Below are positions 1 to 5,730 of a stretch of DNA of 15,321 nt, piece after piece. Under the pieces are notes generated by a model. The model was not told the origin of the DNA and searched no databases. It worked only from the letters and a program-made list of their open reading frames with translations. A program made the position numbers and the translations under genes. How positions within the stretch are numbered: position 1 is the first letter of the stretch; each line of letters opens with the position of its first letter. Source of the DNA: an uncultured Clostridia bacterium (GTDB lineage Bacteria > Bacillota > Clostridia > TANB77 > RGIG9151); the NCBI GenBank assembly GCA_934500865.1, contig CAKSUD010000037.1, positions 1 to 15,321 on the forward strand, given 5' to 3'.

Positions 1-343
1 AGATGTAATAACAAAAATATGCATACTACTTGCTATTGCTGTTCTTATATTGGTTGGACTTATAAATATGATGGTAGTCTCAATAAGTGAGATAAAAAAT
101 GCAAAGCAACAAATATATAATACTAGTATGCCTAAAGCTTCCTCTACACAACCAAAAGTAGAGGCACCAGTAAAATCACCTCAAAATAATGCAGAGAAAT
201 TTAATTCGGCTGATTTTGAAGATAAGAAAGCAAATTTACAAGAAGAATTAGGCAAGATAGAATTTGATGAAGAAAAGCTGAATGAATTACTAAATGAATT
301 TGTGAAAGCATTAGAAGAATATAAGGCTTCAGTAACAAATTAA
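1..343 (+). CDS. Unidentified membrane protein, C-terminal part (5' end outside window)
   Basis: The frame beginning at base 2 is open from the window edge to the TAA at 341-343, so the gene very probably starts upstream. The first visible in-frame start-like codon, TTG at 50, has no ribosome-binding site and would cut a hydrophobic segment in half. About 24 residues of a transmembrane helix come first (bases 14-85, rich in Ile, Leu and Val). A Pro/Ser/Thr/Lys-rich linker follows, then a charged Glu/Lys/Leu-rich tail of about 45 residues that looks like a helix or coiled coil. I do not recognise the family. It precedes the yycH/yycI operon, where the walR and walK genes often lie, but the tail is not a histidine-kinase ATPase domain, so it is not the end of walK. 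The real gene is confident; the function is unknown. Confidence 0.6.
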   Translation, partial: DVITKICILLAIAVLILVGLINMMVVSISEIKNAKQQIYNTSMPKASSTQPKVEAPVKSPQNNAEKFNSADFEDKKANLQEELGKIEFDEEKLNELLNEFVKALEEYKASVTN

Positions 344-360
344 CTTAATATTAAAATGTG

Positions 361-377
361 TGTAATTGTTTTGTAAC
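361..377 (+). promoter_or_regulatory. Predicted WalR (YycF) binding site
   Basis: TGTAAT, five bases, then TGTAAC: an exact match to the WalR direct-repeat consensus TGTWAH-N5-TGTWAH described in Bacillus subtilis and Staphylococcus aureus. It sits 39 bases before the start of the first gene of the yycH/yycI operon, whose products control the WalRK system elsewhere. An overlapping inverted repeat, ATTGTT-TTGT-AACAAT, covers 365-380. Binding is inferred from the match and the context only. Confidence 0.5.
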
Positions 378-393
378 AATAATGATGTATTAT
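366..393 (+). promoter_or_regulatory. Possible sigma-A promoter for the yycHI operon
   Basis: TTGTTT at 366-371 and TATTAT at 388-393 are separated by 16 bases. The -35 is weak and overlaps the WalR-like box, as could be expected for an activator-dependent or feedback-controlled promoter. The predicted transcription start would fall near 400, very close to the ribosome-binding site at 399-406, which is a weakness of this call. Confidence 0.3.
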
Positions 394-415
394 GGTATGG
401 GAAGGAATGAGTTTT

Positions 416-883
416 ATGAAAAAAGTATTTATTATATTATTATTTTTAATAATGTTTTCCATAAACGATACATCGTTTGCTTTTTATGAGAGTTTACCTA
501 AAGACATAGGTAGTAATTCTAGTATAATGGAAATTGTTAATCCAGAGGAAAAAGACAGCATTAATTACTCTGATTCATATGTTATTTCTTGTACTGCTGA
601 GCCGGGAACGGAGATAACATTATATGAGAGATACGATGATACTTTATATGTACCTATGATGTTAGATAATGAGGCAATAACGAGTGTTGTTGGAGATTCT
701 GGGTTGTTTCTGTTCACATTAACGTTTAAGCCTAATAGCAAAAACAGAATTATGTTTTTTGCACAAAACGGAACAAAGTACCAAACAGAATTTAGGACAA
801 TATCCATAAAAGAGAAGGAAGAAGAAGAGACTATCGAATATAAAGTTATGAATATAAGAGATTTTGTAGTTACAAAGCCTTAA
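416..883 (+). CDS. Small secreted protein upstream of yycH (Ig-like fold suspected)
   Basis: A 155-residue protein. ATG 416 is chosen because GGGAAGGA at 399-406 lies 9 bases upstream; the earlier in-frame ATGs at 392 and 407 overlap or abut that site. The N-terminus is a textbook signal peptide: MKK, a hydrophobic core of Ile/Leu/Phe, and a likely cleavage after Ser-Phe-Ala near residue 22. The mature part contains a stretch resembling a bacterial Ig-like or cadherin-type beta-sandwich (a CTAEPGTEITLY segment, then GDSGLF, then a KNRIMFFAQNG strand pair), then a Glu/Lys-rich tail. I know no named family for it. It lies 20 bases before yycH and very probably shares its transcript, suggesting an extracytoplasmic partner of the YycH/YycI/WalK complex. 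That role is inference. Confidence 0.75.
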   Translation: MKKVFIILLFLIMFSINDTSFAFYESLPKDIGSNSSIMEIVNPEEKDSINYSDSYVISCTAEPGTEITLYERYDDTLYVPMMLDNEAITSVVGDSGLFLFTLTFKPNSKNRIMFFAQNGTKYQTEFRTISIKEKEEEETIEYKVMNIRDFVVTKP

Positions 884-903
884 TATGGAGATAAATAAAA
901 AAT

Positions 904-2310
904 ATGCGCGTAGTTGAAAATTTAAAGTCAATGATTTTGACTGCATTAATAATATCTAGTTTGGTTTTGACAGGAAGTCTGTGGTTTGATAATTACCAGG
1001 GACTTTCTTTTGCTATCTCTAAAATTCCAGATTTCTTTTTAAATGAGATAGACCAAGAGGAATATTCTAAGATTTATGAAGAAATAATTTTGCCATACAA
1101 AGTTACTGTTATTAATCCGGACGAAAATAAATGGATTGCATATAGTTCTGATAAAATGAATCAAGATGCTTGGAATATACTTAAAAATAGAATTTCTAAT
1201 TTGTCACAGGATACAGAGATAATCACCGGTAAAATTAAGGAATGGGACGATTTAATTAATAGAAAGTCAATAATACTTGAATTTGGTGGGCCGATTGATG
1301 AAGAAGTTTTAGCTTTGGCTATTCCTAATTTGCCTAAAAATACAGAAGCCTTTAAAAATGTTGAGATGTTTTCCATTACTAAGTCTTTAGCCGGTAACAC
1401 AATTTATATAATGCAAAATGATAAGGGCGTAAGAAGTTTATATAAAGTATTATTAAAAGGTGAAGATGATGAAATAAAGACTTTTATGCAAAGCTGTGAA
1501 AATATGAAAGCAGATGTAAAGTATGTTACACTTGAGACTCTAGGAATTAGTAAGTTTTATAATAATAAAAGCATTATAGGTTCTAAAAATGTTTTGTTCC
1601 CGATTACTAATCAAAAAGACAAGCGTGATATGGTTACAAAAATTAATGTTAAAAAACATTTTAATACTGAAGACGAATATTCTATGGGGAAGTTTGTAAC
1701 AGACATTTTTAATAATACTGATTTTGCAAAGTTTGTTACAAATGATAATGGAAAAATATATATAAATGATGATAAAAGTTCAATAAAGCTAGAGAACGAT
1801 GGAATTGTTGAATACATTAATAATGCAAAAGTTAGTGAGGACGATTCTTCAACTAGTAAAGATTTTAATGTTGCATTAGACTTTATTAATAATATGAAGG
1901 TATTTGAAAACTTCTTTTTACTAAGCGCGGTAGAGAATGAAGGTACATATACTTTTGATTTCTATGTAGCGACTGACGGAGTTATGGCTGGATTCTCTAA
2001 ACCAATTATAGAAGAAAATAGATATGCAATAATGGAAGTAAAGGTACAAAATGGCGAAATTCGTTATTTTAAGGGCAAACTTATAGATATAGAAGTGACT
2101 AATCAAAAAGCTTATGTTTCTAAAATTACTCATAATATTTTAGACAATTTACTAAAAGAAGTGGAGAACAGTAGCAAGATAAATATATCTGAATTGGAAC
2201 TTATTTATGATGTCACAAATGAAGGAAGCTATTATCCTGCTTGGATAACGGAATATAATTTGAATAAAGAAGAAAGTGGAATTAGCATTATATCTGTAAC
2301 TAATAAGTGA
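904..2310 (+). CDS. yycH: YycH family regulator of the WalRK two-component system
   Basis: A 468-residue protein, close to the 455 or so of Bacillus YycH. It has a short cytoplasmic N-terminus, one membrane anchor at about residues 8-27 (ILTALIISSLVLTGSLWF) and a long extracytoplasmic domain, the layout of YycH. The N-terminal pattern of Lys, then Ile-Leu-Thr, then a hydrophobic run ending in Leu-Trp is characteristic. In Bacillus, YycH and YycI form a membrane complex that modulates the essential sensor kinase WalK; in staphylococci the pair is activating. The ATG at 904 has only a distant GGAG at 887-890, so translation may be partly coupled to the preceding gene. The stop overlaps a possible GTG for the next gene, and yycI follows directly, which strengthens the call despite the low conservation of this family. 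Confidence 0.8.
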   Translation: MRVVENLKSMILTALIISSLVLTGSLWFDNYQGLSFAISKIPDFFLNEIDQEEYSKIYEEIILPYKVTVINPDENKWIAYSSDKMNQDAWNILKNRISNLSQDTEIITGKIKEWDDLINRKSIILEFGGPIDEEVLALAIPNLPKNTEAFKNVEMFSITKSLAGNTIYIMQNDKGVRSLYKVLLKGEDDEIKTFMQSCENMKADVKYVTLETLGISKFYNNKSIIGSKNVLFPITNQKDKRDMVTKINVKKHFNTEDEYSMGKFVTDIFNNTDFAKFVTNDNGKIYINDDKSSIKLENDGIVEYINNAKVSEDDSSTSKDFNVALDFINNMKVFENFFLLSAVENEGTYTFDFYVATDGVMAGFSKPIIEENRYAIMEVKVQNGEIRYFKGKLIDIEVTNQKAYVSKITHNILDNLLKEVENSSKINISELELIYDVTNEGSYYPAWITEYNLNKEESGISIISVTNK

Positions 2311-2327
2311 TAGGAGATGAGTCTTTC

Positions 2328-2849
2328 GTGGAATGGAAATGGGTAAAAAGTTTTCTTATTTTAGTTTTTATAATATTGAATTGCTTTTTGGGGTATAAAG
2401 TTTACCAGCGAAACCAAGCTGTTACAGTTAATGCTGAAAGTATAGAATCGATACGTTCGATATTAGATGCTAGAAATATAAAATGTGATTTTGATTTGGC
2501 TAAAGTGGAGACTAGGGGATATATGAGAAAGATAAGCATAAGCAATAGTGAAAATATTGAACCTAAGTTTATTTTCATAAGTGAAATCATAAATGATAAA
2601 GATATATATATAGGTAGAAATAGAAGTGTATTATCATTTCCTATAATTTTAACTAATTTTATAAGAGATATGAAATTTGAAAATATAACAATAAAAGAAA
2701 TTGTTTTGGGATACTATCCGGAAATGAGCCAAATAGATAAAACAGTATTATCCGGAGAGGCTATACCGGCTTGGAGGATAGTGTTAGAAGATGGAACTGA
2801 GTATATATATAATGCATATTTAGGAGAACAAATGAATAAAATGCATTAA
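2328..2849 (+). CDS. yycI: YycI family regulator of the WalRK system, short form
   Basis: A 173-residue protein starting at GTG 2328, preceded by GGAGATGA at 2313-2320 with 7 bases of spacing. A GTG at 2307 overlaps the yycH stop and has no suitable site. The N-terminus (MEWKWVKSFLILV) matches the YycI pattern of a short Trp/Lys segment followed by one membrane helix at about residues 7-22. The C-terminus carries the family's typical ending: a Tyr-Tyr-Pro segment, SGEAIPAWRI, an acidic Asp-Gly turn and a Tyr-rich final strand. It is clearly shorter than the roughly 280 residues of Bacillus YycI, suggesting that part of the extracytoplasmic region is missing. Its product should partner YycH at the membrane to control WalK. 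Confidence 0.78.
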   Translation: MEWKWVKSFLILVFIILNCFLGYKVYQRNQAVTVNAESIESIRSILDARNIKCDFDLAKVETRGYMRKISISNSENIEPKFIFISEIINDKDIYIGRNRSVLSFPIILTNFIRDMKFENITIKEIVLGYYPEMSQIDKTVLSGEAIPAWRIVLEDGTEYIYNAYLGEQMNKMH

Positions 2850-2882
2850 AAAAGAATTCTGAATTAGCAGAATTCTTTTTTT
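2848..2882. terminator. Bidirectional intrinsic terminator between yycI and abrB-like gene
   Basis: An 11-bp perfect stem, AAAGAATTCTG (2851-2861) with CAGAATTCTTT (2868-2878), encloses a 6-base loop. It is flanked by A's on the left and a T run (2876-2882) on the right. It lies between two convergent genes and can serve both. Confidence 0.9.
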
Positions 2883-2887
2883 AATGG

Positions 2888-3130
2888 TTATGCTTTTTTC
2901 ATTTCACTTAAGCAAGAAGCACAAATGTTTTTACCTTTGAAATTAACGATATCTTTTGCATTTCCGCAGAAGATGCAATCTGGCTCATATTTTTTAAGTA
3001 TTACTGTGTTTCCATCAACATAAATTTCTAATGCATCTTTTTCTTCAATATTAAGATTACGTCTTAATTCGATAGGTAAAACAACACGACCTAATTCGTC
3101 AACTTTTCTAACTATACCTGTAGATTTCAT
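2888..3130 (-). CDS. abrB: AbrB/SpoVT-type transition-state regulator with C-terminal cysteine cluster
   Basis: An 80-residue DNA-binding protein. Residues 1-48 form the AbrB swapped-hairpin beta-barrel domain, beginning MKSTGIVRKVDELGRVVLP, the most conserved signature of the family, with Arg8, Arg15, Arg23 and Arg24 positioned as in the AbrB DNA-contact surface. Residues 52-73 hold Cys52, Cys55, Cys70 and Cys73, a C-X2-C-X14-C-X2-C arrangement likely to bind zinc. This replaces the hydrophobic multimerisation domain of Bacillus AbrB and is common in clostridial members. The start ATG (complement of 3128-3130) follows a strong GGGAGGA site. It is monocistronic and convergent with yycI. Such proteins bind AT-rich promoters and control the change from growth to stationary phase or sporulation; the specific targets cannot be read here. 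Confidence 0.92.
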   Translation of the reverse strand: MKSTGIVRKVDELGRVVLPIELRRNLNIEEKDALEIYVDGNTVILKKYEPDCIFCGNAKDIVNFKGKNICASCLSEMKKA

Positions 3131-3156
3131 ATTAATTCCTCCCTTTTAACTAGACA

Positions 3157-3185
3157 ATATTATCATAAATGGGAAATAAAGTCAA
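3157..3185 (-). promoter_or_regulatory. Sigma-A-type promoter of the abrB-like gene
   Basis: On the minus strand, TTGACT (3180-3185) and TAATAT (3157-3162) are separated by 17 bases, with a TGn extension just before the -10. The expected start of transcription is around 3150, giving a leader of about 20 bases that includes the GGGAGGA ribosome-binding site. Confidence 0.6.
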
Positions 3186-3218
3186 TATGTATTATGCTAA
3201 TTATTATTATTTTTTATA

Positions 3219-3247
3219 TTGAAGAATTGGTCGAAATTTGTTACACT
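3219..3247 (+). promoter_or_regulatory. Possible promoter of the nfeD-SPFH pair
   Basis: TTGAAG (3219-3224), 17 bases, TACACT (3242-3247), with a TG dinucleotide one base before the -10. Each box has four of six consensus bases. The position suits the start of the nfeD gene, but the match is only moderate. Confidence 0.4.
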
Positions 3248-3271
3248 TAAATAGTGAGGGAGGTGATTTTT

Positions 3272-3703
3272 TTGGCTATCGTTTGGCTAATTATTGCTGC
3301 AATTATGCTTATTGGTGAGTTTATATGCCCTATATTTTTTATGTTTTGGTTTGCAATTGGCGCGTTAGTAGCTTTGGCTACAACACTTGTAACCTCCAAC
3401 ATTACAGTTCAAATAGTAGTTTTCTTAGTGGTTTCTGTTATTTTGACTATTTTTATAAAACCACTTACAACTAAACTTTTTAAGAATGAGACAAAAGATG
3501 AACTAAATATGAACGGAATAATAGGAAAAACAGCTAAAGTTATTGAAACTATTGATAATATAAACGGAAAAGGAAGAGTAAAAATTAATGGTGAAATATG
3601 GACAGCAGTAAATGAAAATGAAAGTGAAATAATTTCGCCTGATGAACTTGTTAATATTATTAAAGTTGATGGTGTAAAGCTCATTGTAAAAAAGGTGGAC
3701 TAA
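3272..3703 (+). CDS. nfeD: NfeD family membrane protein
   Basis: A 143-residue protein. The TTG at 3272 is preferred: an almost complete anti-16S sequence (GGGAGGTGA, 3258-3266) lies just upstream, and an earlier GTG at 3254 would overlap that site. Residues 3-20, 22-40 and 46-65 form two to three hydrophobic membrane segments (opening AIVWLIIAAIMLIGEF). Residues of about 78-143 form the small OB-fold domain typical of NfeD C-termini (NGIIGKTAKV, then a GRVKINGEIW hairpin). Short NfeD proteins of this type are almost always encoded beside an SPFH/stomatin-like gene and act with it in membrane microdomains. That partner follows 36 bases downstream. A small hairpin (TGGAC-TAAA-GTCCA, 3696-3709) straddles the stop codon. 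The family assignment is secure; the exact biochemical role of NfeD is poorly defined. Confidence 0.9.
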   Translation: MAIVWLIIAAIMLIGEFICPIFFMFWFAIGALVALATTLVTSNITVQIVVFLVVSVILTIFIKPLTTKLFKNETKDELNMNGIIGKTAKVIETIDNINGKGRVKINGEIWTAVNENESEIISPDELVNIIKVDGVKLIVKKVD

Positions 3704-3739
3704 AGTCCATAGAAAAAATAATTAAAGGAGAGAATGGAT

Positions 3740-4675
3740 ATGGAACAAGTAGTAATTTGGACAATTATTATAATTGCTGTCCTTTGGATTGTTCTTCATA
3801 AGTCTGTAAAGATAGTAAGAACATCTGAAGTGCAAATCGTTGAGAAGTTTGGTAAGTATAGTCGTACTTTAACAGCGGGACTTAATTTTATTAATCCTAT
3901 AACTGATAGAGTGTCTCAAATTGTAGATTTAAAACAACAGATTATGGATGTACCTCCTCAAGGTGTTATTACAAAGGATAATGTTACTATTAGAATTGAC
4001 ACGGTAGTTTTCTATAAGGTTACAGACCCTGAGAAAGCTGTTTACCAAATTGGTTCTAACTTACGTACAGGTATTGCAAACATTGCGATAACAACTATAA
4101 GAGATATTATTGGTAAAATGGACTTGGATGATACTTTCTGTTCAAGAGATATGATTAATGACCAATTAAGACAAATCTTAGATGAAGCTACTGACCAATG
4201 GGGATGTAAAGTTGAAAGAGTTGAAGTAAAAGATATTACTCCTCCACCGGATATTAGAGATGCGATGGAAAAACAAATGAATGCTGAAAGAACTAAGAGA
4301 GCTAAAATTCTTGATGCTGAGGGTGAAAGACAAAGTTCAATTACTCGTGCAGAAGGTGAAAAGGAAGCTCAAATCTTAAGGGCGGAAGCTGAAAAGCAAT
4401 CTAATATTCGCCGTGCTGAAGGTGTTAAAGAAGCTAAGATACTAGAAGCTACTGGTGAATCAGAAGCGATTCGTCAAATTGCTGAAGCGAAGGCTAGAGA
4501 AATAGAGCTAGTTTATGGAGCAATAAGGGATGCTAAACCAGATGAAAAGCTTGTTGCTATTAAGTCTTTAGAGGCACTTGAAAAAGTTGCTGACGGTCAA
4601 GCAAACAAAGTATTTATTCCATTTGATGCTACTAAGACATTAGCTTCTGTAAGTGCATTATTTGAAGCTAAGTAA
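3740..4675 (+). CDS. SPFH/stomatin-like membrane protein (slipin or paraslipin type)
   Basis: A 311-residue protein. ATG 3740 is preferred over ATG 3734 because the AGGAG at 3726-3730 is then 9 rather than 3 bases away. Residues 4-19 are an N-terminal membrane anchor. Residues of about 25-180 are the SPFH (band 7) domain, with typical elements such as VQIVEKFGKYSRTL, GLNFINP and the PPQGVITKDNV loop. Residues of about 175-258 form a long Glu/Ala-rich helical region containing an 11-residue repeat beginning AEG. The C-terminus, with KVFIPFD, is also typical. These proteins oligomerise into membrane microdomains and often regulate proteases or membrane fluidity. It pairs with the NfeD gene just upstream, probably on one transcript closed by the terminator at 4689-4723. 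It resembles the QmcA/stomatin group more than HflK/HflC. Confidence 0.93.
   Translation: MEQVVIWTIIIIAVLWIVLHKSVKIVRTSEVQIVEKFGKYSRTLTAGLNFINPITDRVSQIVDLKQQIMDVPPQGVITKDNVTIRIDTVVFYKVTDPEKAVYQIGSNLRTGIANIAITTIRDIIGKMDLDDTFCSRDMINDQLRQILDEATDQWGCKVERVEVKDITPPPDIRDAMEKQMNAERTKRAKILDAEGERQSSITRAEGEKEAQILRAEAEKQSNIRRAEGVKEAKILEATGESEAIRQIAEAKAREIELVYGAIRDAKPDEKLVAIKSLEALEKVADGQANKVFIPFDATKTLASVSALFEAK
4316..4513 (+). repeat. Six-fold 11-residue (33-bp) repeat in the SPFH protein
   Basis: Residues 193-258 can be written as six consecutive 11-residue units, four beginning Ala-Glu-Gly/Ala (for example AEGERQSSITR and AEGEKEAQILR). The last two are more divergent. An 11-residue period fits a right-handed (hendecad) coiled coil. 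The DNA copies have diverged, so this is an ancient protein repeat rather than a recent DNA duplication. Confidence 0.6.
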
Positions 4676-4688
4676 ACATGATATTTTT

Positions 4689-4723
4689 AACGGACAATTT
4701 ATTTAGTTGTCCGTTATTTTTTT
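4689..4723 (+). terminator. Intrinsic terminator after the SPFH gene
   Basis: A 9-bp perfect stem, AACGGACAA (4689-4697) with TTGTCCGTT (4707-4715), has a 9-base loop and a run of seven T's at 4717-4723. Confidence 0.88.
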
Positions 4724-4743
4724 GTCGAAAATCGTCATAATGT

Positions 4744-4772
4744 TTGGCTTGAAAATGAATATTTCATACAAT
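4744..4772 (+). promoter_or_regulatory. Promoter of spoIIIAA: sigma-A reading, with a perfect sigma-E-like -10
   Basis: TTGGCT (4744-4749), 17 bases, TACAAT (4767-4772) is a fair sigma-A promoter. The same bases include CATACAAT (4765-4772), an exact match to the mother-cell sigma-E -10 consensus CATACAnT, as expected for spoIIIA. No sigma-E -35 is evident 14-15 bases upstream, so the factor used is undecided. Confidence 0.45.
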
Positions 4773-4797
4773 AAAATATTTGTATGGAGGATTAAAA

Positions 4798-5670
4798 ATG
4801 GAAGAAAGAATAAAAAACGAAATTTTGAAATATTTCCCTATACAAATTAGAGATTGTATAATAAAAAATGCAAATTACAAGTTAAAAGATATAAGAGAAA
4901 TAAGAATTAGAGTTAATAAACCTGTTATTTTAAAGACTTTTTCTAATGATATAGTTATTGATAATGTAAATATAGATAAAGAAACTATTAGCAAGATTTT
5001 TGAATGTATATGTGGAAATTCAATATATGCATTTACTGACGAAATATCTAATGGTTTTGTTACTATATTTGGCGGGCATAGAGTCGGAATTTCGGGTAAA
5101 CCGCTATATAAGGATGGAAAGATTTATAATATAAAAGATGTGTCTAGCCTTAATTTTAGGGTGGCAAGACAAGTTATTGGTGCAGGAGATAAAATAATAA
5201 ATTTAATAAAGAAAAATGGGATTTTTGAGAATACTTTGATTATATCTCCACCTGGAGTAGGGAAAACGACTGTGCTTAGGGATATTGTACGGCAGATAAG
5301 TAATAGCGGATATGAAGTTAGCCTTATAGATGAGAGAACAGAAATTGCAGCCTGTTTTAATGGGATTCCCCAAAATGATGTTGGTAAACGAACTGATGTG
5401 ATGGATGGAGTAAATAAGGATGACGGAATTAGGATGATGGTACGTTCTATGCGACCGGATTTTGTTGCGACTGATGAGATCGGAACAGATGATGATGCAG
5501 AAGCTATAATGTATGCAATAAATTCCGGGGTTAAAGTGATTGCAACGGCACACGGAAATAATATTCAAGATTTAAACAGGAGCGAGGGACTAAAAAAAAT
5601 TATAGAACATGGACTTTTTAAGAAGATTATAGTGATGAGTAATACAGGAGTGACGGTTAAAGATTTTTAA
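4798..5670 (+). CDS. spoIIIAA: Stage III sporulation protein AA (SpoIIIAA), solitary
   Basis: A 290-residue ATPase. ATG 4798 has GGAGG at 4786-4790; a TTG at 4780 lies before that site. Residues 30-125 match the SpoIIIAA N-terminal region: an EIRIRVNKPV segment, then YAFTDEISNGFVTI and GGHRVGISGK, all family hallmarks. Residues 151-158 (PPGVGKTT) are the Walker A motif, DERTEIA at 178-184 a family motif, and FVATDEIG at 222-229 the Walker B motif. In spore formers this VirB11/PilT-like ATPase powers the SpoIIIA-SpoIIQ channel between mother cell and forespore. Two things are odd. The chain ends at VKDF, roughly 20 residues short of Bacillus SpoIIIAA. The next gene is a fatty-acid ligase rather than spoIIIAB, so the usual eight-gene operon is absent here. 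Confidence 0.9.
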   Translation: MEERIKNEILKYFPIQIRDCIIKNANYKLKDIREIRIRVNKPVILKTFSNDIVIDNVNIDKETISKIFECICGNSIYAFTDEISNGFVTIFGGHRVGISGKPLYKDGKIYNIKDVSSLNFRVARQVIGAGDKIINLIKKNGIFENTLIISPPGVGKTTVLRDIVRQISNSGYEVSLIDERTEIAACFNGIPQNDVGKRTDVMDGVNKDDGIRMMVRSMRPDFVATDEIGTDDDAEAIMYAINSGVKVIATAHGNNIQDLNRSEGLKKIIEHGLFKKIIVMSNTGVTVKDF

Positions 5671-5730
5671 AAAAGTTGTTTATTTTTAAAAATTATGATA
5701 GGATGTCATATAGAGTGGGAGGGATTTCTT

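Noticed and set aside
3696..3709. Hairpin TGGAC-TAAA-GTCCA at the nfeD stop as a terminator
   Set aside because: The stem has only 5 bp and no T run follows. The SPFH gene 31 bases later is expected to be co-transcribed.
4735..4741. TCATAAT as the -35 of a sigma-E promoter for spoIIIAA
   Set aside because: It is 23 bases from the CATACAAT -10, well beyond the 14-15 base spacing of sigma-E promoters.
5203..5568. A 121-residue minus-strand frame inside spoIIIAA
   Set aside because: It is a shadow of the Walker-motif region. SpoIIIAA on the plus strand is clearly the coding frame.
5671..5730. A frameshift truncating SpoIIIAA
   Set aside because: None of the frames after the stop continues the expected C-terminal family sequence. 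The region is AT-rich spacer carrying the next gene's ribosome-binding site.
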